Assembly: GCF_016107705.1 (NCBI RefSeq)
Contig: NZ_JAEHGC010000007.1
Location: 62,001 to 126,000, forward strand
Source: Neobacillus cucumis
GTDB lineage: Bacteria > Bacillota > Bacilli > Bacillales_B > DSM-18226
DNA: 64,000 bases
Direction: 5' to 3'
The position numbers and the translations under genes are program-made. Positions 8,653-17,825 of the stretch are shown in pieces. Positions within the stretch are counted from its first letter, which is position 1; every line of letters begins with the position of its first letter. Below the pieces are notes generated by a model, which saw only the letters and a list, made by a program, of their open reading frames with translations, did no database searches and had not been told where the DNA came from.

Positions 8653-9445
8653 CCAAATCCCCACCTTCTACACGCACCCATTGTAACCTCTGATCCAATT
8701 TGTTTTGTTTCCATGCTGTGGGCATCTCTTTATCACAAATGATACAATCGACCGTTGATAACGAACAAATCTTATAAAAGGACTCGTGATCTACTTTTGA
8801 GGAATCTAGAAGAAGAAATACTTGATTGGCCCGTTCAATCATCGTTGATGAAACCAAACATTCTTCAAAATCAAAATCACTTACATCATCCATTGTAATG
8901 CCGCCACACGATAAAAATAATTTGTCAAATCGGAACCCCTTCAACATTTTACAAGTCATAGCTCCGACAATTGATTTTTGGGTTGGATTGGTAATACCGC
9001 CAAGAACAATAATTTTCCCATCAAATTCTTGGTTCTCTAAACGGGTATTTAACTCTTCTGCCGCTGCCAAGGAATTCGTCACAATTGTTACGTCTTTCAC
9101 ACCAGAAATCGCTTTTGCAAGATGAATCGTGGTGGTACCGACATCAATCATTATCGTGTCCCCATCTTCGATGAACTCGGCGGCTTTTCTGCCAATTGCC
9201 TCTTTCGCACCCGTTTTAACCTTCATTTTTTTTGCAAAGTGAGGTTCCTGATTGTTTTGATGATATTTTATTGCTCCACCGTGTACCCTTTTTAATTTCT
9301 TCTCTTTTTCCAATGTATCTAAATCTCGTCGAATGGTCTCAGGAGCAACTCCCAATTTCTCTGCAAGCGAGGCTACAAGAACCTTTTTTTCACGGTCCAG
9401 CTGCTCCAAAATGTATTGCTGCCGTTCATTTAACACTACGCTCAT
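8642..9445 (-). CDS. DeoR/GlpR family transcriptional regulator
   Basis: A 267-residue repressor with an N-terminal DeoR helix-turn-helix (VASLAEKLGVAPETIRRDLD) and a C-terminal DeoRC sensor domain with the IGRKAAEFIEDGDTIMIDVG segment. Such proteins usually sense phosphorylated sugars or related metabolites. Its ATG overlaps the stop of the ABC ATPase gene (ATGA), so it is translated with the transporter. Tandem direct repeats upstream of the first operon gene are candidate binding sites. Confidence 0.92.
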   Translation of the reverse strand: MSVVLNERQQYILEQLDREKKVLVASLAEKLGVAPETIRRDLDTLEKEKKLKRVHGGAIKYHQNNQEPHFAKKMKVKTGAKEAIGRKAAEFIEDGDTIMIDVGTTTIHLAKAISGVKDVTIVTNSLAAAEELNTRLENQEFDGKIIVLGGITNPTQKSIVGAMTCKMLKGFRFDKLFLSCGGITMDDVSDFDFEECLVSSTMIERANQVFLLLDSSKVDHESFYKICSLSTVDCIICDKEMPTAWKQNKLDQRLQWVRVEGGDLDEG

Positions 9446-10446
9446 GATAATGGAATCACATCCTTCCGATGAAGATAGAGTTTTTGGAATTGATTTCTTT
9501 GCAGACTCGCATCATTTTTGTGTAAATGATCCGCCGTAACCGTTACTCCATTGGCATCAAGTTCGTAACGTGTTATATTTCCGAGCATCATGGCAGCTTT
9601 AATTTCACCTGAAATTTCATAGGCCTCGTGCAAAGGGTTTGTACTGAATGCTTCCGGTCTAATCGCATACAAATTATTTGAAAAAGTCTCCATATTCCCA
9701 AATAATTTTGATAATTGCTCACCTGTTAGAACATTGTAATTTCCAATAAATCTTGCAACAAATTCGTTTGCCGGGCGGGTATAAATTTCATGCGGAGTAC
9801 CGCTTTGAGCAATGACTCCATTATTTAAAATATAAATATAGTCACTTACTGCCATCGCTTCTTCCTGGTCATGGGTGACAAGAACAGTAGTCATATTAAG
9901 CTCCTGCTGAATCGTCCGCAGCTGTTTTTGTAAATTTTTCCGAATTTGTGCATCAAGGGCACTGAGAGGCTCATCGAGCAACAAAACTTTCGGTTCGGTC
10001 ACAAGGGAACGTGCGAGTGCCACCCGCTGCTGCTGTCCCCCTGACAACTCACGCGGATAGGATGCTTCCTTTCCACCCAATTCTACTAATTCAACAATAC
10101 GTGCCACTTTCCTTGTAATCGTCTGCTGATCAAGCTTCTTCATTTTTAAGCCAAATTCGATATTCTCTTGAACTGTCATATTAGGAAACAATGCATACGA
10201 TTGAAAAACCATCCCCACTTGCCGGTCTTTAGGTTTTGCATTTGTCACATTCTTACGGTCAATATAAATCAACCCTTCTTCAGGCGTTAACAGACCGGCA
10301 ATCGAGCGTAATAGTGTACTTTTTCCGCAGCCGCTCGGACCTAGCAAGGTAACGAATTCCCCCTCATTAATCGAAAGGTTGATCGAATGTAACACAGTTT
10401 CTTGATGAAACGATTTTTTTAGATTTTCGATCGTTACAAAACTCAT
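9442..10446 (-). CDS. ABC transporter ATP-binding protein (PotA/FbpC type)
   Basis: A 334-residue ATPase with Walker A (GPSGCGKST), Q-loop (FQSYALFP), ABC signature (LSGGQQQRVALAR), Walker B (LLLDEP) and H-loop (VTHDQEEAM). A C-terminal TOBE-type region follows. The type is typical of importers for polyamines, iron, thiamine or 2-aminoethylphosphonate. It follows the two permease genes and overlaps the DeoR gene by four bases. AAGGAG precedes the ATG. Confidence 0.95.
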   Translation of the reverse strand: MSFVTIENLKKSFHQETVLHSINLSINEGEFVTLLGPSGCGKSTLLRSIAGLLTPEEGLIYIDRKNVTNAKPKDRQVGMVFQSYALFPNMTVQENIEFGLKMKKLDQQTITRKVARIVELVELGGKEASYPRELSGGQQQRVALARSLVTEPKVLLLDEPLSALDAQIRKNLQKQLRTIQQELNMTTVLVTHDQEEAMAVSDYIYILNNGVIAQSGTPHEIYTRPANEFVARFIGNYNVLTGEQLSKLFGNMETFSNNLYAIRPEAFSTNPLHEAYEISGEIKAAMMLGNITRYELDANGVTVTADHLHKNDASLQRNQFQKLYLHRKDVIPLS

Positions 10447-10448
10447 AT

Positions 10449-11228
10449 TTAGACAGTCTCCTTTTTGGTACGAGTCGCTTTCACCATAATCGCAGAAAGA
10501 ATACTAATTAACACAAAGTAACAAACGACTATAGCACTTGCGATATGCCCGCTTTGGTTTAATTTTTGATATAAATAGACTTGAACTGTTTCGAAGCTGC
10601 CTCCCACTAATAGATTCACCAGGACGAATTCCCCGAACAGGATGGAAAACGAAAGCAAAGCGGATACAAGTATTCCCGACATGATGTTTGGTACAATTAC
10701 TTTCAAAAATGCCGTTAAACGGCTTGCACCCAGCATTTCTGCTGCTTCCATTAAAGATTCGGCGTGAATGTTTCGCAAGGAATTCCGCGTCCCCTGATAC
10801 ATATAAGGAAGAATCCCTACAAAATAGGCCCCCATGGTCACAACTACCATCGAAATACCGCTATTTGAGTAAGCGCGGATTAAACCTACCGCCAAAATAA
10901 TTCCCGGCATGGCATAGGTCATTACAATCAGTGACTGAATTAATTTTTCTAATTTTGGCGCATAAAGAACAATCGAAAATATCGCGGGAACCATAATCAC
11001 TAGTGTAATAATCGTTGAACCTAAAGATATGATCAGGGACCGGCCTAACGAGCTTAAAAAACGAACATCGCCAAATAGATCGAGATACCATTTAAAGGTC
11101 ATTCCTTCAGGAAGAATTGTTTTGTGCCAGGAAGTAGCAAATGAATATAGAAATGTTCCCAATAACGGGACCAATAAATACAGGAGGACGATTGTAATTG
11201 TAATATAATGATAGAATGGTTTTTTCAT
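10449..11228 (-). CDS. ABC transporter permease (second subunit)
   Basis: Inner-membrane permease with six predicted spans and an EAA-type loop (LMEAAEMLGASRLTAF). A longer frame starts at 11261, but the ATG at 11228 overlaps the preceding stop as ATGA and follows GGAGGG, so it is the likely start, giving about 259 residues. It belongs to the PotC/PhnV-like group and pairs with the permease encoded just upstream. Confidence 0.92.
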   Translation of the reverse strand: MKKPFYHYITITIVLLYLLVPLLGTFLYSFATSWHKTILPEGMTFKWYLDLFGDVRFLSSLGRSLIISLGSTIITLVIMVPAIFSIVLYAPKLEKLIQSLIVMTYAMPGIILAVGLIRAYSNSGISMVVVTMGAYFVGILPYMYQGTRNSLRNIHAESLMEAAEMLGASRLTAFLKVIVPNIMSGILVSALLSFSILFGEFVLVNLLVGGSFETVQVYLYQKLNQSGHIASAIVVCYFVLISILSAIMVKATRTKKETV

Positions 11229-12070
11229 GATAAATCCCTCCGAATTTTTCGGGTTAACCATTCATTAATTAGCAAGGCAATCACTAAGGTAACTCCTAAA
11301 ATACAGGCAACGGCACTTCCCAGCTCAGGTTTAGCAAAAATATCACCGGTCGTTAGAGCACCAATCCTGATGGTAACGAGATTATACGTACTTCCAGCCA
11401 GGGCATACGCTGAAGCATAGGCGCCCATGGCATTTGCAAATAGAATACTAAAAGTTCCGGCGATACTTGGGCTGATAATTGGAACCCCGATTTTCAGCCA
11501 AAATTGTGCAGGCGAGGCGCCCAGCAGGAAGGCAGCTTCCTTCCACTGTGCCTGAATTCCTTGATAGATGGGATAAAGCATCATAACCGCTAGTGGCAAC
11601 TGGAAATAAACATAAATGAGGACCATTCCCGACCAAGAATATAAATTAAAGTGACTCAGCATGTCCCAGCCAAAATATTTAAATAGCAAGGTAAATAATC
11701 CACTGTTTCCTAATAAAACAATAAATGCAAATGCGAGCGGAATCCCCGCAAAATTTGCAGTCATATTGGCAAAAACTAAAATACGATCCTGGATACTTTT
11801 AGAAAAAAGAGTGATCGAATAGGTTGCGAACACGGCTAAAATAATGGCTATTAGACTTGAAAAAAGTGATATTAAAATACTATTTTTAAAGGCTTGATGA
11901 TAATAAACATTTTTAATCATTTCTTTATATTGATCAAAGGTAAAACCTGTTCCCCCATTCCCCTGAAGGCTGCTTAAAATCATAAAAAATAGCGGAACAA
12001 ATAAAAAGAGAAGAATGATAAGAAAAAAAGGAATGATACTGGCAATTAGCATGCCATTAACACGTTTCAA
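11225..12070 (-). CDS. ABC transporter permease (first subunit)
   Basis: A 281-residue PotB/PhnU-like permease with six predicted membrane spans and an EAA-type loop (WKEAAFLLGASPAQFW). The start codon is TTG behind AAAGGAG. It lies between the alkaline-phosphatase-like gene and the second permease. With the lipoprotein binding protein and the ATPase it forms a complete importer, unlike the first sugar operon, which lacks an ATPase. Confidence 0.92.
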   Translation of the reverse strand: MKRVNGMLIASIIPFFLIILLFLFVPLFFMILSSLQGNGGTGFTFDQYKEMIKNVYYHQAFKNSILISLFSSLIAIILAVFATYSITLFSKSIQDRILVFANMTANFAGIPLAFAFIVLLGNSGLFTLLFKYFGWDMLSHFNLYSWSGMVLIYVYFQLPLAVMMLYPIYQGIQAQWKEAAFLLGASPAQFWLKIGVPIISPSIAGTFSILFANAMGAYASAYALAGSTYNLVTIRIGALTTGDIFAKPELGSAVACILGVTLVIALLINEWLTRKIRRDLS

Positions 12071-12143
12071 TCGGAAAACTCCTTTCTAAAAACCGCAAGC
12101 ACGGTGGTTTTAAGGGAACCCATTTTTACGAAGAAACGCCTTC

Positions 12144-12977
12144 TTACAAAGAAGGCGCCCCTTTTTGGATTGGTATGGATAGCTTTTGCATCGCCGCAGA
12201 TGGTTGAATCGACAACAATTCACATGCTAAAGGGGCAATTTGCAATTGTGGTATTTCCTCTTCATATATTCCAGCTTTTACTCTTTGACTAACAATAAAC
12301 AAAGGAACATCACGATCGGCCACTGTCGTTCCCCCATGCTGGCCATCATCATTCATCCCATGATCGGCAGTAACAATGATTTGGTAGCCGGCCTCCAGCC
12401 AATTTGGCAGGACACTTGCTAGAATCATATCAACGGCAATCGCCCGATTTCGATACTGCGCAGAATCTGCCGTATATTTATGGCCATCATCATCAATATT
12501 CATCGAATGAACATAGAGGAAATCTGGTCCATATGATTGAAGAAGATAATTAGCATCGGCAAATAAATGCGAATCAGGATAATGGTCCTCCCAGTAGAAA
12601 ATTCCTCTTTCAATCGGTTTCTGGCCATCTAATTGAATCCGATCAGTACCTGGATTAAAAGGAGCTGAATTATAAAGTTCACTTACCCAATAATAAGATG
12701 CCGTTGCATTTTTCAGTCCATTTTTCTTTGTTAAGTGGAATAAACTTTCTTCATGTGACAACCTGACTGTTTGATTGGTGGTAATTCCATTTTTAACGAC
12801 AGGAGTCCCGGTTAGTAACACCTCATATAACGGGCGTGATAGACTCGGTAACTCCGACTTCACCTTAAACCGTGAAGCGTTTCCTTTTTCTATCAGATGA
12901 TGCATATAGCCCATCTGGCTGCTAGCAGTATCATAGCGTAACCCATCCAACATGATAAAAATAAGCTTATTTGACAT
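12144..12977 (-). CDS. Alkaline phosphatase superfamily protein (phosphodiesterase/NPP-like)
   Basis: About 277 residues of the alkaline phosphatase / nucleotide pyrophosphatase superfamily. Two-metal-site features can be seen: LDG near the N-terminus, a serine nucleophile candidate in ELPSLSRPLY followed by LLTG, then DDDGH, ADHGM and QHGG. The nucleophile is Ser where many NPPs have Thr. No signal peptide is seen, so it acts in the cytosol on an imported compound. The ATG at 12977 follows AGGTG and overlaps the end of the binding-protein gene. Phosphonoacetate hydrolase belongs to this superfamily, so a phosphonate or phosphodiester substrate is possible. Confidence 0.85.
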   Translation of the reverse strand: MSNKLIFIMLDGLRYDTASSQMGYMHHLIEKGNASRFKVKSELPSLSRPLYEVLLTGTPVVKNGITTNQTVRLSHEESLFHLTKKNGLKNATASYYWVSELYNSAPFNPGTDRIQLDGQKPIERGIFYWEDHYPDSHLFADANYLLQSYGPDFLYVHSMNIDDDGHKYTADSAQYRNRAIAVDMILASVLPNWLEAGYQIIVTADHGMNDDGQHGGTTVADRDVPLFIVSQRVKAGIYEEEIPQLQIAPLACELLSIQPSAAMQKLSIPIQKGAPSL

Positions 12978-14067
12978 TAACAAGCACCTGACTTTGCCAT
13001 AAATCTAATAATTGTTGAACTGTTTGTTCCCACGCCTTCATATCTTTTACCGGCCTTACATTTTTGTACATTTCATCCGGTAGCAGCTTTGCCTTGGCAT
13101 CCTCCGGAAGTTTTACATTTTGACGAATTGGTCGTGCGTAGCCTCGTGCTAGATTTGACTGCCCTGCATCTGAGAAAATATATTCTCTAGCAAGTTTGGC
13201 GGCATTAGGATGTTTGGCATATTTATTAATAACAGAAGCATAACCTGACATCACGGATGTTTCTTCTGGAATGACCACATCAAAACGATTCGGATCAATT
13301 TGGTCACGGTATCCAAGACCATTAAAGTCCCAAACTAAAGCAACGTCGACCTCTCCTTTTTCTAACGCGGTTAACTTAGGATCCGTTGTGACTAAGCGGC
13401 CCTTTTTAGCTAAATCTTTAAAGAAATCTACACCCGGCTGGATGTTTTTTTCATCTCCACCATTAGCAAAAGCAGCAGCCAATACGGCAAATTGGGCCTG
13501 GCTTGCTTTCAACACATCTCCAACCGTTACTTTATAATCGCCATCCACTAAATCCTTCCAGGATTTTGGTGGGTTTTTGACGTTTGTTTTATCTGTAATG
13601 AAAGCAATGGTACCCGTATAGCCCACCATCCAGTGTCCCTCATCATCTTTAGCCCAATCTGGGACATCATTCCAATAAGAGGTTTTGTATGGAAGCGTCA
13701 AGCCCTTTTCTTTTGCAAGCGGACCGAAGTTAATCCCTACATCACCAATATCAGCGGTCGCATTATCCTTTTCTGATTCAAATTTTGCAAGTTCCTCTGC
13801 GCTCGACATATCGGTATCGGTGTGGTTAATTTTGTATTTCGATTTTAAATCGTCCCAAGTTTGTTTCCAGTTTGCCCATGCATCTGGCATTCCAACTGAA
13901 TTTACTTCTCCTTCTTTTTGTGCCTTTTTCGTAATCTCCTCAATGGAAAGATTCTTGCTGCTGTCATCCTTTTTTGTCCCCGATGATGATGAACTAGAAC
14001 ATCCTGCAATAAGTGAAACGGATAGTAATCCAACCGCAGCCATCTTAAACAGTGACCTTTTCCCCAT
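12967..14067 (-). CDS. Extracellular solute-binding lipoprotein of ABC transporter
   Basis: Iron/polyamine/phosphonate-type binding protein (PotD/FbpA-like fold) of about 366 residues. The signal peptide ends in the lipobox LIAGC followed by a run of Ser. The fold segments TGTIAFITDKTNVKNPPKSW and VALVWDFNGLGYRD are typical. ATG at 14067 with a GGGGGG Shine-Dalgarno is preferred over a TTG six bases upstream. It is the first gene of the operon that continues with the phosphatase-like enzyme, two permeases, ATPase, DeoR regulator and PHP hydrolase. Confidence 0.93.
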   Translation of the reverse strand: MGKRSLFKMAAVGLLSVSLIAGCSSSSSSGTKKDDSSKNLSIEEITKKAQKEGEVNSVGMPDAWANWKQTWDDLKSKYKINHTDTDMSSAEELAKFESEKDNATADIGDVGINFGPLAKEKGLTLPYKTSYWNDVPDWAKDDEGHWMVGYTGTIAFITDKTNVKNPPKSWKDLVDGDYKVTVGDVLKASQAQFAVLAAAFANGGDEKNIQPGVDFFKDLAKKGRLVTTDPKLTALEKGEVDVALVWDFNGLGYRDQIDPNRFDVVIPEETSVMSGYASVINKYAKHPNAAKLAREYIFSDAGQSNLARGYARPIRQNVKLPEDAKAKLLPDEMYKNVRPVKDMKAWEQTVQQLLDLWQSQVLVNVK

Positions 14068-14124
14068 AATCAATCCCCCCTCATGTTTTTCTATGCCTTT
14101 TTGGTTTTGTTTTGCACTTTAAAT

Positions 14125-14160
14125 CGTACCGAAACAAAGTAAAGCCGATATGAAACAAAC
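14125..14160. promoter_or_regulatory. Tandem direct repeats, candidate DeoR operator
   Basis: Two copies of CG-N4-GAAACAAA on the plus strand (14125-14138 and 14146-14159) with a 21-bp period, two helical turns. They lie about 60-95 bases upstream of the binding-protein start. DeoR-family regulators often bind tandem direct repeats, so this is a reasonable operator for the operon's own DeoR protein. Confidence 0.45.
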
Positions 14161-14264
14161 ATGAATATTTTGTAATACTTTATTAAGAGATTGCAAAGAA
14201 TATTCAAACTCTTAAAAATAAAATAACCAAATCAAGAATGAATGAGCTTAAGAAAGGGGAAAAA

Positions 14265-14288
14265 GGCTCAGGAGAAAATACCTGAGCC
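14265..14288 (-). terminator. Rho-independent terminator of amino acid permease gene
   Basis: Stem GGCTCAGG / CCTGAGCC with an eight-base loop, followed on the minus strand by TTTTT. It lies just after the stop of the permease gene. Confidence 0.85.
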
Positions 14289-14311
14289 ATTAACATTTAT
14301 ACGAGTAGGAT

Positions 14312-15730
14312 TTATGTTTTAATTGTCTTAGAGGTAGAAATGTCGCTGTCATCGATTTCAGCAGCATCGCCTTTTTTGCCGCGAATGAAGAAATAAGATG
14401 CTACTACGAGTACAGCAATAAGTAAGGTTAACAGTACTTGTGAACGCATGGAGTCAATAAAGACCATTGCGACTAAAATGACGATAATCCCTGCGATGGT
14501 CACATAGGTTAAATAAGGGAATAACCACATTTTTACCTTAAGAAGCTCAGGATTCTCGCGCTGGACTTTACGTCGCATTTTTAAATGGGAAACAGCAATT
14601 ACAAGGTAAACTAATAGGGCTATTCCCCCTGAAGCATTTACTAGAAAGAGGAAGACTTTATCAGGTGAAAAATAATTGAAGATGACACCAATGTAAGCAA
14701 AAACTGTTCCAAAAAGCACTGCATTTGCCGGAACACCTTTTTTACTAAGCTTTAAGAACGCTTTTGGTGCATCCCCTGTTTTCGCCATTCCATACAACAT
14801 CCGTGAATTGGTATAAAGGCCTGAATTTAAACAGGAAAGGACTGCCGTTAAGACAACAAAATTCATTATTTGTGCTGCCGCAGGAATTCCAACATGCTCA
14901 AGGACGGCAACGAATGGACTTTTTAAAAGATTAGCAGAATTCCAAGGAAGCAAGGTAACAACAACTGCAATCGATCCGATATAAAAGATAAGAATCCGCC
15001 AAATAACACTATTTGTGGCAATTCGAACGGCTTTTGCAGGTTCTGCTGATTCCCCTGCGGCAACAGCAACAATCTCGGTACCCATAAACGAGAAAATGAC
15101 CACCGTAATTCCAAGAAGAATGGAACTGATCCCGTGCGGCATAAATCCACCTAAGCCAGTTAAGTTAGAAGCCCCTGGAGCTGTCACGCCGGGCATAAGA
15201 CCAGATATAACCGCGAGACCAACGATTAGAAACAAAGTGATGGTTGCAACTTTGATGAAAGAAAACCAATATTCAAATTCACCAAAAGATTTTACAGAGT
15301 AAACATTGGTGAGGGTTAATAAAATCGTTAAAACTAAGCTTAATAACCAGGCTGGGATATTGGGGAACCAGTACTGTATATTGGCTGCTCCTGCTGTTGC
15401 TTCGATCGCAATTACGATCACCCAGAAGAACCAATAAAGCCAACCTATGGTATATCCGGCCCATGGGCCGATTGCTTCACGTGCATATGTAGAAAAAGAT
15501 CCACTTGTCGGATTAACAGTAGCCATTTCCCCAAGCATCCTCATGATGAAAATGACAAGCAGCCCGGCTAGTCCGTAAGAGATAATCGAACCAGGGCCAG
15601 CAGAGTGGATAACGGCACCACTTCCCATAAAAAGGCCAGCACCGATTACTCCCCCGATGGAAATCATCGTAATATGGCGAATTTTTAACTCTTTTTTCAA
15701 ATTCTCTTGGTTTTGACTCAAATTCAACAC
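14312..15730 (-). CDS. Amino acid permease (APC superfamily, AAT family)
   Basis: A 472-residue, 12-span permease with the family segment IRHITMISIGGVIGAGLF near residues 18-35 and GEMATVNPTSGSFSTYAREA further on. Such proteins import neutral or basic amino acids, or GABA, by proton symport. The start is GTG at 15730 or a nearby TTG (15727 or 15721), and the AAAGGGTG ribosome binding site fits the inner ones. It is monocistronic, with its own terminator. An inverted repeat about 110-150 bases upstream may regulate it. Confidence 0.93.
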   Translation of the reverse strand: MLNLSQNQENLKKELKIRHITMISIGGVIGAGLFMGSGAVIHSAGPGSIISYGLAGLLVIFIMRMLGEMATVNPTSGSFSTYAREAIGPWAGYTIGWLYWFFWVIVIAIEATAGAANIQYWFPNIPAWLLSLVLTILLTLTNVYSVKSFGEFEYWFSFIKVATITLFLIVGLAVISGLMPGVTAPGASNLTGLGGFMPHGISSILLGITVVIFSFMGTEIVAVAAGESAEPAKAVRIATNSVIWRILIFYIGSIAVVVTLLPWNSANLLKSPFVAVLEHVGIPAAAQIMNFVVLTAVLSCLNSGLYTNSRMLYGMAKTGDAPKAFLKLSKKGVPANAVLFGTVFAYIGVIFNYFSPDKVFLFLVNASGGIALLVYLVIAVSHLKMRRKVQRENPELLKVKMWLFPYLTYVTIAGIIVILVAMVFIDSMRSQVLLTLLIAVLVVASYFFIRGKKGDAAEIDDSDISTSKTIKT

Positions 15731-16035
15731 ACCCTTTGTCCGAAATTTAAAACTTTTATGTTTCCTTTATTTCGACAAATATAAATCGGGAAGTATCACC
15801 TACTTTCTACTACAATATTATTTTACCAACGGTGGAATCATTTGGAATGCGACAAATATCCCAACATTCCAAATTGTTATTCTTTTTAAATATTATATCC
15901 AAGTGAGAAAGCGCATTCATTAGACAAAATGTAAAATAATTCTGCAGGAAGATATGACAAAATGGAAAAAGGGCATCAATGTCTGATGCCCTTTTGTTTG
16001 TAATTTATTATTAATTGAATAGTATTTACTATTAA
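15731..16035. other. Intergenic region upstream of amino acid permease
   Basis: No gene is visible. The region holds a 10-bp inverted repeat ATTTGGAATG / CATTCCAAAT (15840-15849 and 15865-15874), a cre-like sequence AGAAAGCGCATTCA (15906-15919) with one mismatch, and the terminator of the DinB gene near 15968-15994. Confidence 0.6.
15968..15994 (-). terminator. Rho-independent terminator of DinB gene
   Basis: Stem AAAGGGCATCA / TGATGCCCTTT with a five-base loop. The minus strand reads into a T-rich tract. Confidence 0.85.
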
Positions 16036-16509
16036 TCATTTGTTAACCATTCTAAGGAAAAAGATTAAATCGGTAGAAACACTATTATGTCCGAGTTGAT
16101 GGAGCACTGCTGAGGCATTCCCGCGATGGTAGGTCCCATGATTGCCGAGGTGTTCAATGATTTCGTAAAGCTCATTTTGAAAAATTTCGCCTTTTGAATT
16201 TTGATACGAAATTTTTCCTTCTATTATATACAGTTGGTTGAATTGTTGATGAAGTTGATCAAATGCTTGAATGGCCATGGACGGAATATCAAATTTTATC
16301 GCTTCTAAAACGGGTGTTTTTTCACCGGAAATTCGTTTCAGCCACATAGAATCAACAGAATAAATATGGTTAAAAATGGCTGCAAGTGACGGAAAAATGC
16401 TGTTAACTTCTTTAATAAAAACCTCCTCATCTAATTGATTAATATGTTCTAATAGTGTACGGTTGGCCCAGTGGTGGTATTGAAGTTTTGTTTCCATTGA
16501 TAATAACAT
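16036..16509 (-). CDS. DinB family protein
   Basis: A 157-residue four-helix-bundle protein of the DinB/YfiT superfamily, which includes metal-dependent thiol transferases. The three-histidine metal pattern can be seen: HI in AIFNHIYSVDSMW and the pair in HLGNHGTYHRG. The substrate is unknown. It stands alone between the amino acid permease and the LrgAB-like genes and has its own terminator. Confidence 0.88.
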   Translation of the reverse strand: MLLSMETKLQYHHWANRTLLEHINQLDEEVFIKEVNSIFPSLAAIFNHIYSVDSMWLKRISGEKTPVLEAIKFDIPSMAIQAFDQLHQQFNQLYIIEGKISYQNSKGEIFQNELYEIIEHLGNHGTYHRGNASAVLHQLGHNSVSTDLIFFLRMVNK

Positions 16510-16578
16510 CGTTTCCTCTCCTTCATCAGGAAATAGACTAACCTAATTGTATATGGGAAATCATGGTTTATGCAATCT

Positions 16579-17271
16579 TTAAAGATATAGCATTATAAGA
16601 AGAGGTGTTAATAGTGACATCACCACACCTGCAATGATCATCGCAATACTTCCCATCGCACCCTCAAATTCCCCCCACTCAAAGGCACGGTTGGCTCCTA
16701 TTGCCTGTGCTGATGTCCCTAATGCTAGTCCTTTTGCAACACCACTTTTGATCCTTACGTGTTTTAAAAGGAGTGGACCGATGATCAGTGAAAAAATGGC
16801 TGAGGTGAAAACAAAAAGGACTGTTAGTGATGGAATTCCTCCAAGTGAGTTGGAAATCGACAGGGCAATAGGAGCGGTAACTGATTTGGGTAGTAAGGAA
16901 ACCATGATTTTTTGGTTTAAATGGAGTGCTTTTGTTAAAAGTACAATTGAAGCAACGCCCAATACCGTTCCAGGAAACACAGCCGAAAGAATAACCGGTA
17001 GATATTTTTTTATGAGAAGAATCTGCTTATATAAAGGTACGGCAAGAGAAACAGTGGCTGTTCCTAATAGCAGTGAAAAAATCCCCGTCCCGGAAGTATA
17101 AATCTTCATATTCATGTGAAGCAAAGACAATACACTAATAATAAAAACTGTCACTGTATATAATGGATTTAGCCAAGGCTTACTAAATTTTTGAAAAACA
17201 CGTACACCTACAATGTAACTTAGTAACGTGATCCCAGTACATATGAATAAACTTTCAATCCATTTTTCCAC
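16579..17271 (-). CDS. LrgB family membrane protein
   Basis: A 230-residue LrgB/CidB-type membrane protein with about seven spans. The signature ALGTSAQAIGANRAFEWGE is present. LrgB-like proteins act with LrgA/CidA partners in holin-like export, murein hydrolase control, or pyruvate uptake in some Bacillus homologues (PftAB). It overlaps the LrgA-like gene by 17 bases, so the two are translated together. Confidence 0.92.
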   Translation of the reverse strand: MEKWIESLFICTGITLLSYIVGVRVFQKFSKPWLNPLYTVTVFIISVLSLLHMNMKIYTSGTGIFSLLLGTATVSLAVPLYKQILLIKKYLPVILSAVFPGTVLGVASIVLLTKALHLNQKIMVSLLPKSVTAPIALSISNSLGGIPSLTVLFVFTSAIFSLIIGPLLLKHVRIKSGVAKGLALGTSAQAIGANRAFEWGEFEGAMGSIAMIIAGVVMSLLTPLLIMLYL

Positions 17272-17635
17272 CTTGTTTCCTCCTTTTTGTTCTTGTTTCT
17301 ATGGTTTCTGCAATAACTGCAGTTGCAAGCAGGACAACCAAACTGCTTATTGCCAGAACCACGGCAAGCTTTGCTCCCTCCAATTGGAAAATCCCAATAC
17401 TTTTCCATATGCCGACAGTAAATGGAATAAATAGCAGTGTAATGTGCTTAATATGCAATTGGGCAATTGCTTCTACCCACTTGAGTTCACAAACTTTAAA
17501 GTTCAGGGCAAGAAATAAAAGAAATAATCCCGCAACGCTTCCTGGTATTGGAAGTTGCAACCATGATACAATACCATTCCCAATTGAATAGAACAGTAAT
17601 AGTGTGAAGAATTGAACAAAATAACGAATCATCAA
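17255..17635 (-). CDS. CidA/LrgA family holin-like protein
   Basis: A 126-residue protein with four predicted membrane spans and the CidA/LrgA segment LPIPGSVAGLFLLFLAL. The start is TTG at 17635 or the ATG immediately after it, both behind AAAGGAGG. It partners with the overlapping LrgB-like gene. No LytTR or LysR regulator is adjacent, so its control is unclear. Confidence 0.9.
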   Translation of the reverse strand: MMIRYFVQFFTLLLFYSIGNGIVSWLQLPIPGSVAGLFLLFLALNFKVCELKWVEAIAQLHIKHITLLFIPFTVGIWKSIGIFQLEGAKLAVVLAISSLVVLLATAVIAETIETRTKRRKQGGKMD

Positions 17636-17791
17636 CCTAATACCTCCTTTAAGCTACATGATTAAATCCGTTTAATTTGATTTAAGTATGCCATATCGGA
17701 GGATGTGAATCTTAAATTATGGAAGCTTTCATAACATGGAAATTTCATTTCTGAGCAAAAGTATGTAAGATAACCTTATTAAAATAATAAA

Positions 17792-17810
17792 AAGGCGCAA
17801 TATGCGCCTT
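17792..17810 (-). terminator. Rho-independent terminator of CxxH/CxxC gene
   Basis: Stem AAGGCGCA / TGCGCCTT with a short loop, followed by a T-rich tract on the minus strand. It closes the run of genes that starts upstream at the diiron-protein gene. Confidence 0.85.
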
Positions 17811-17825
17811 GTTTTCTTTTATGAA

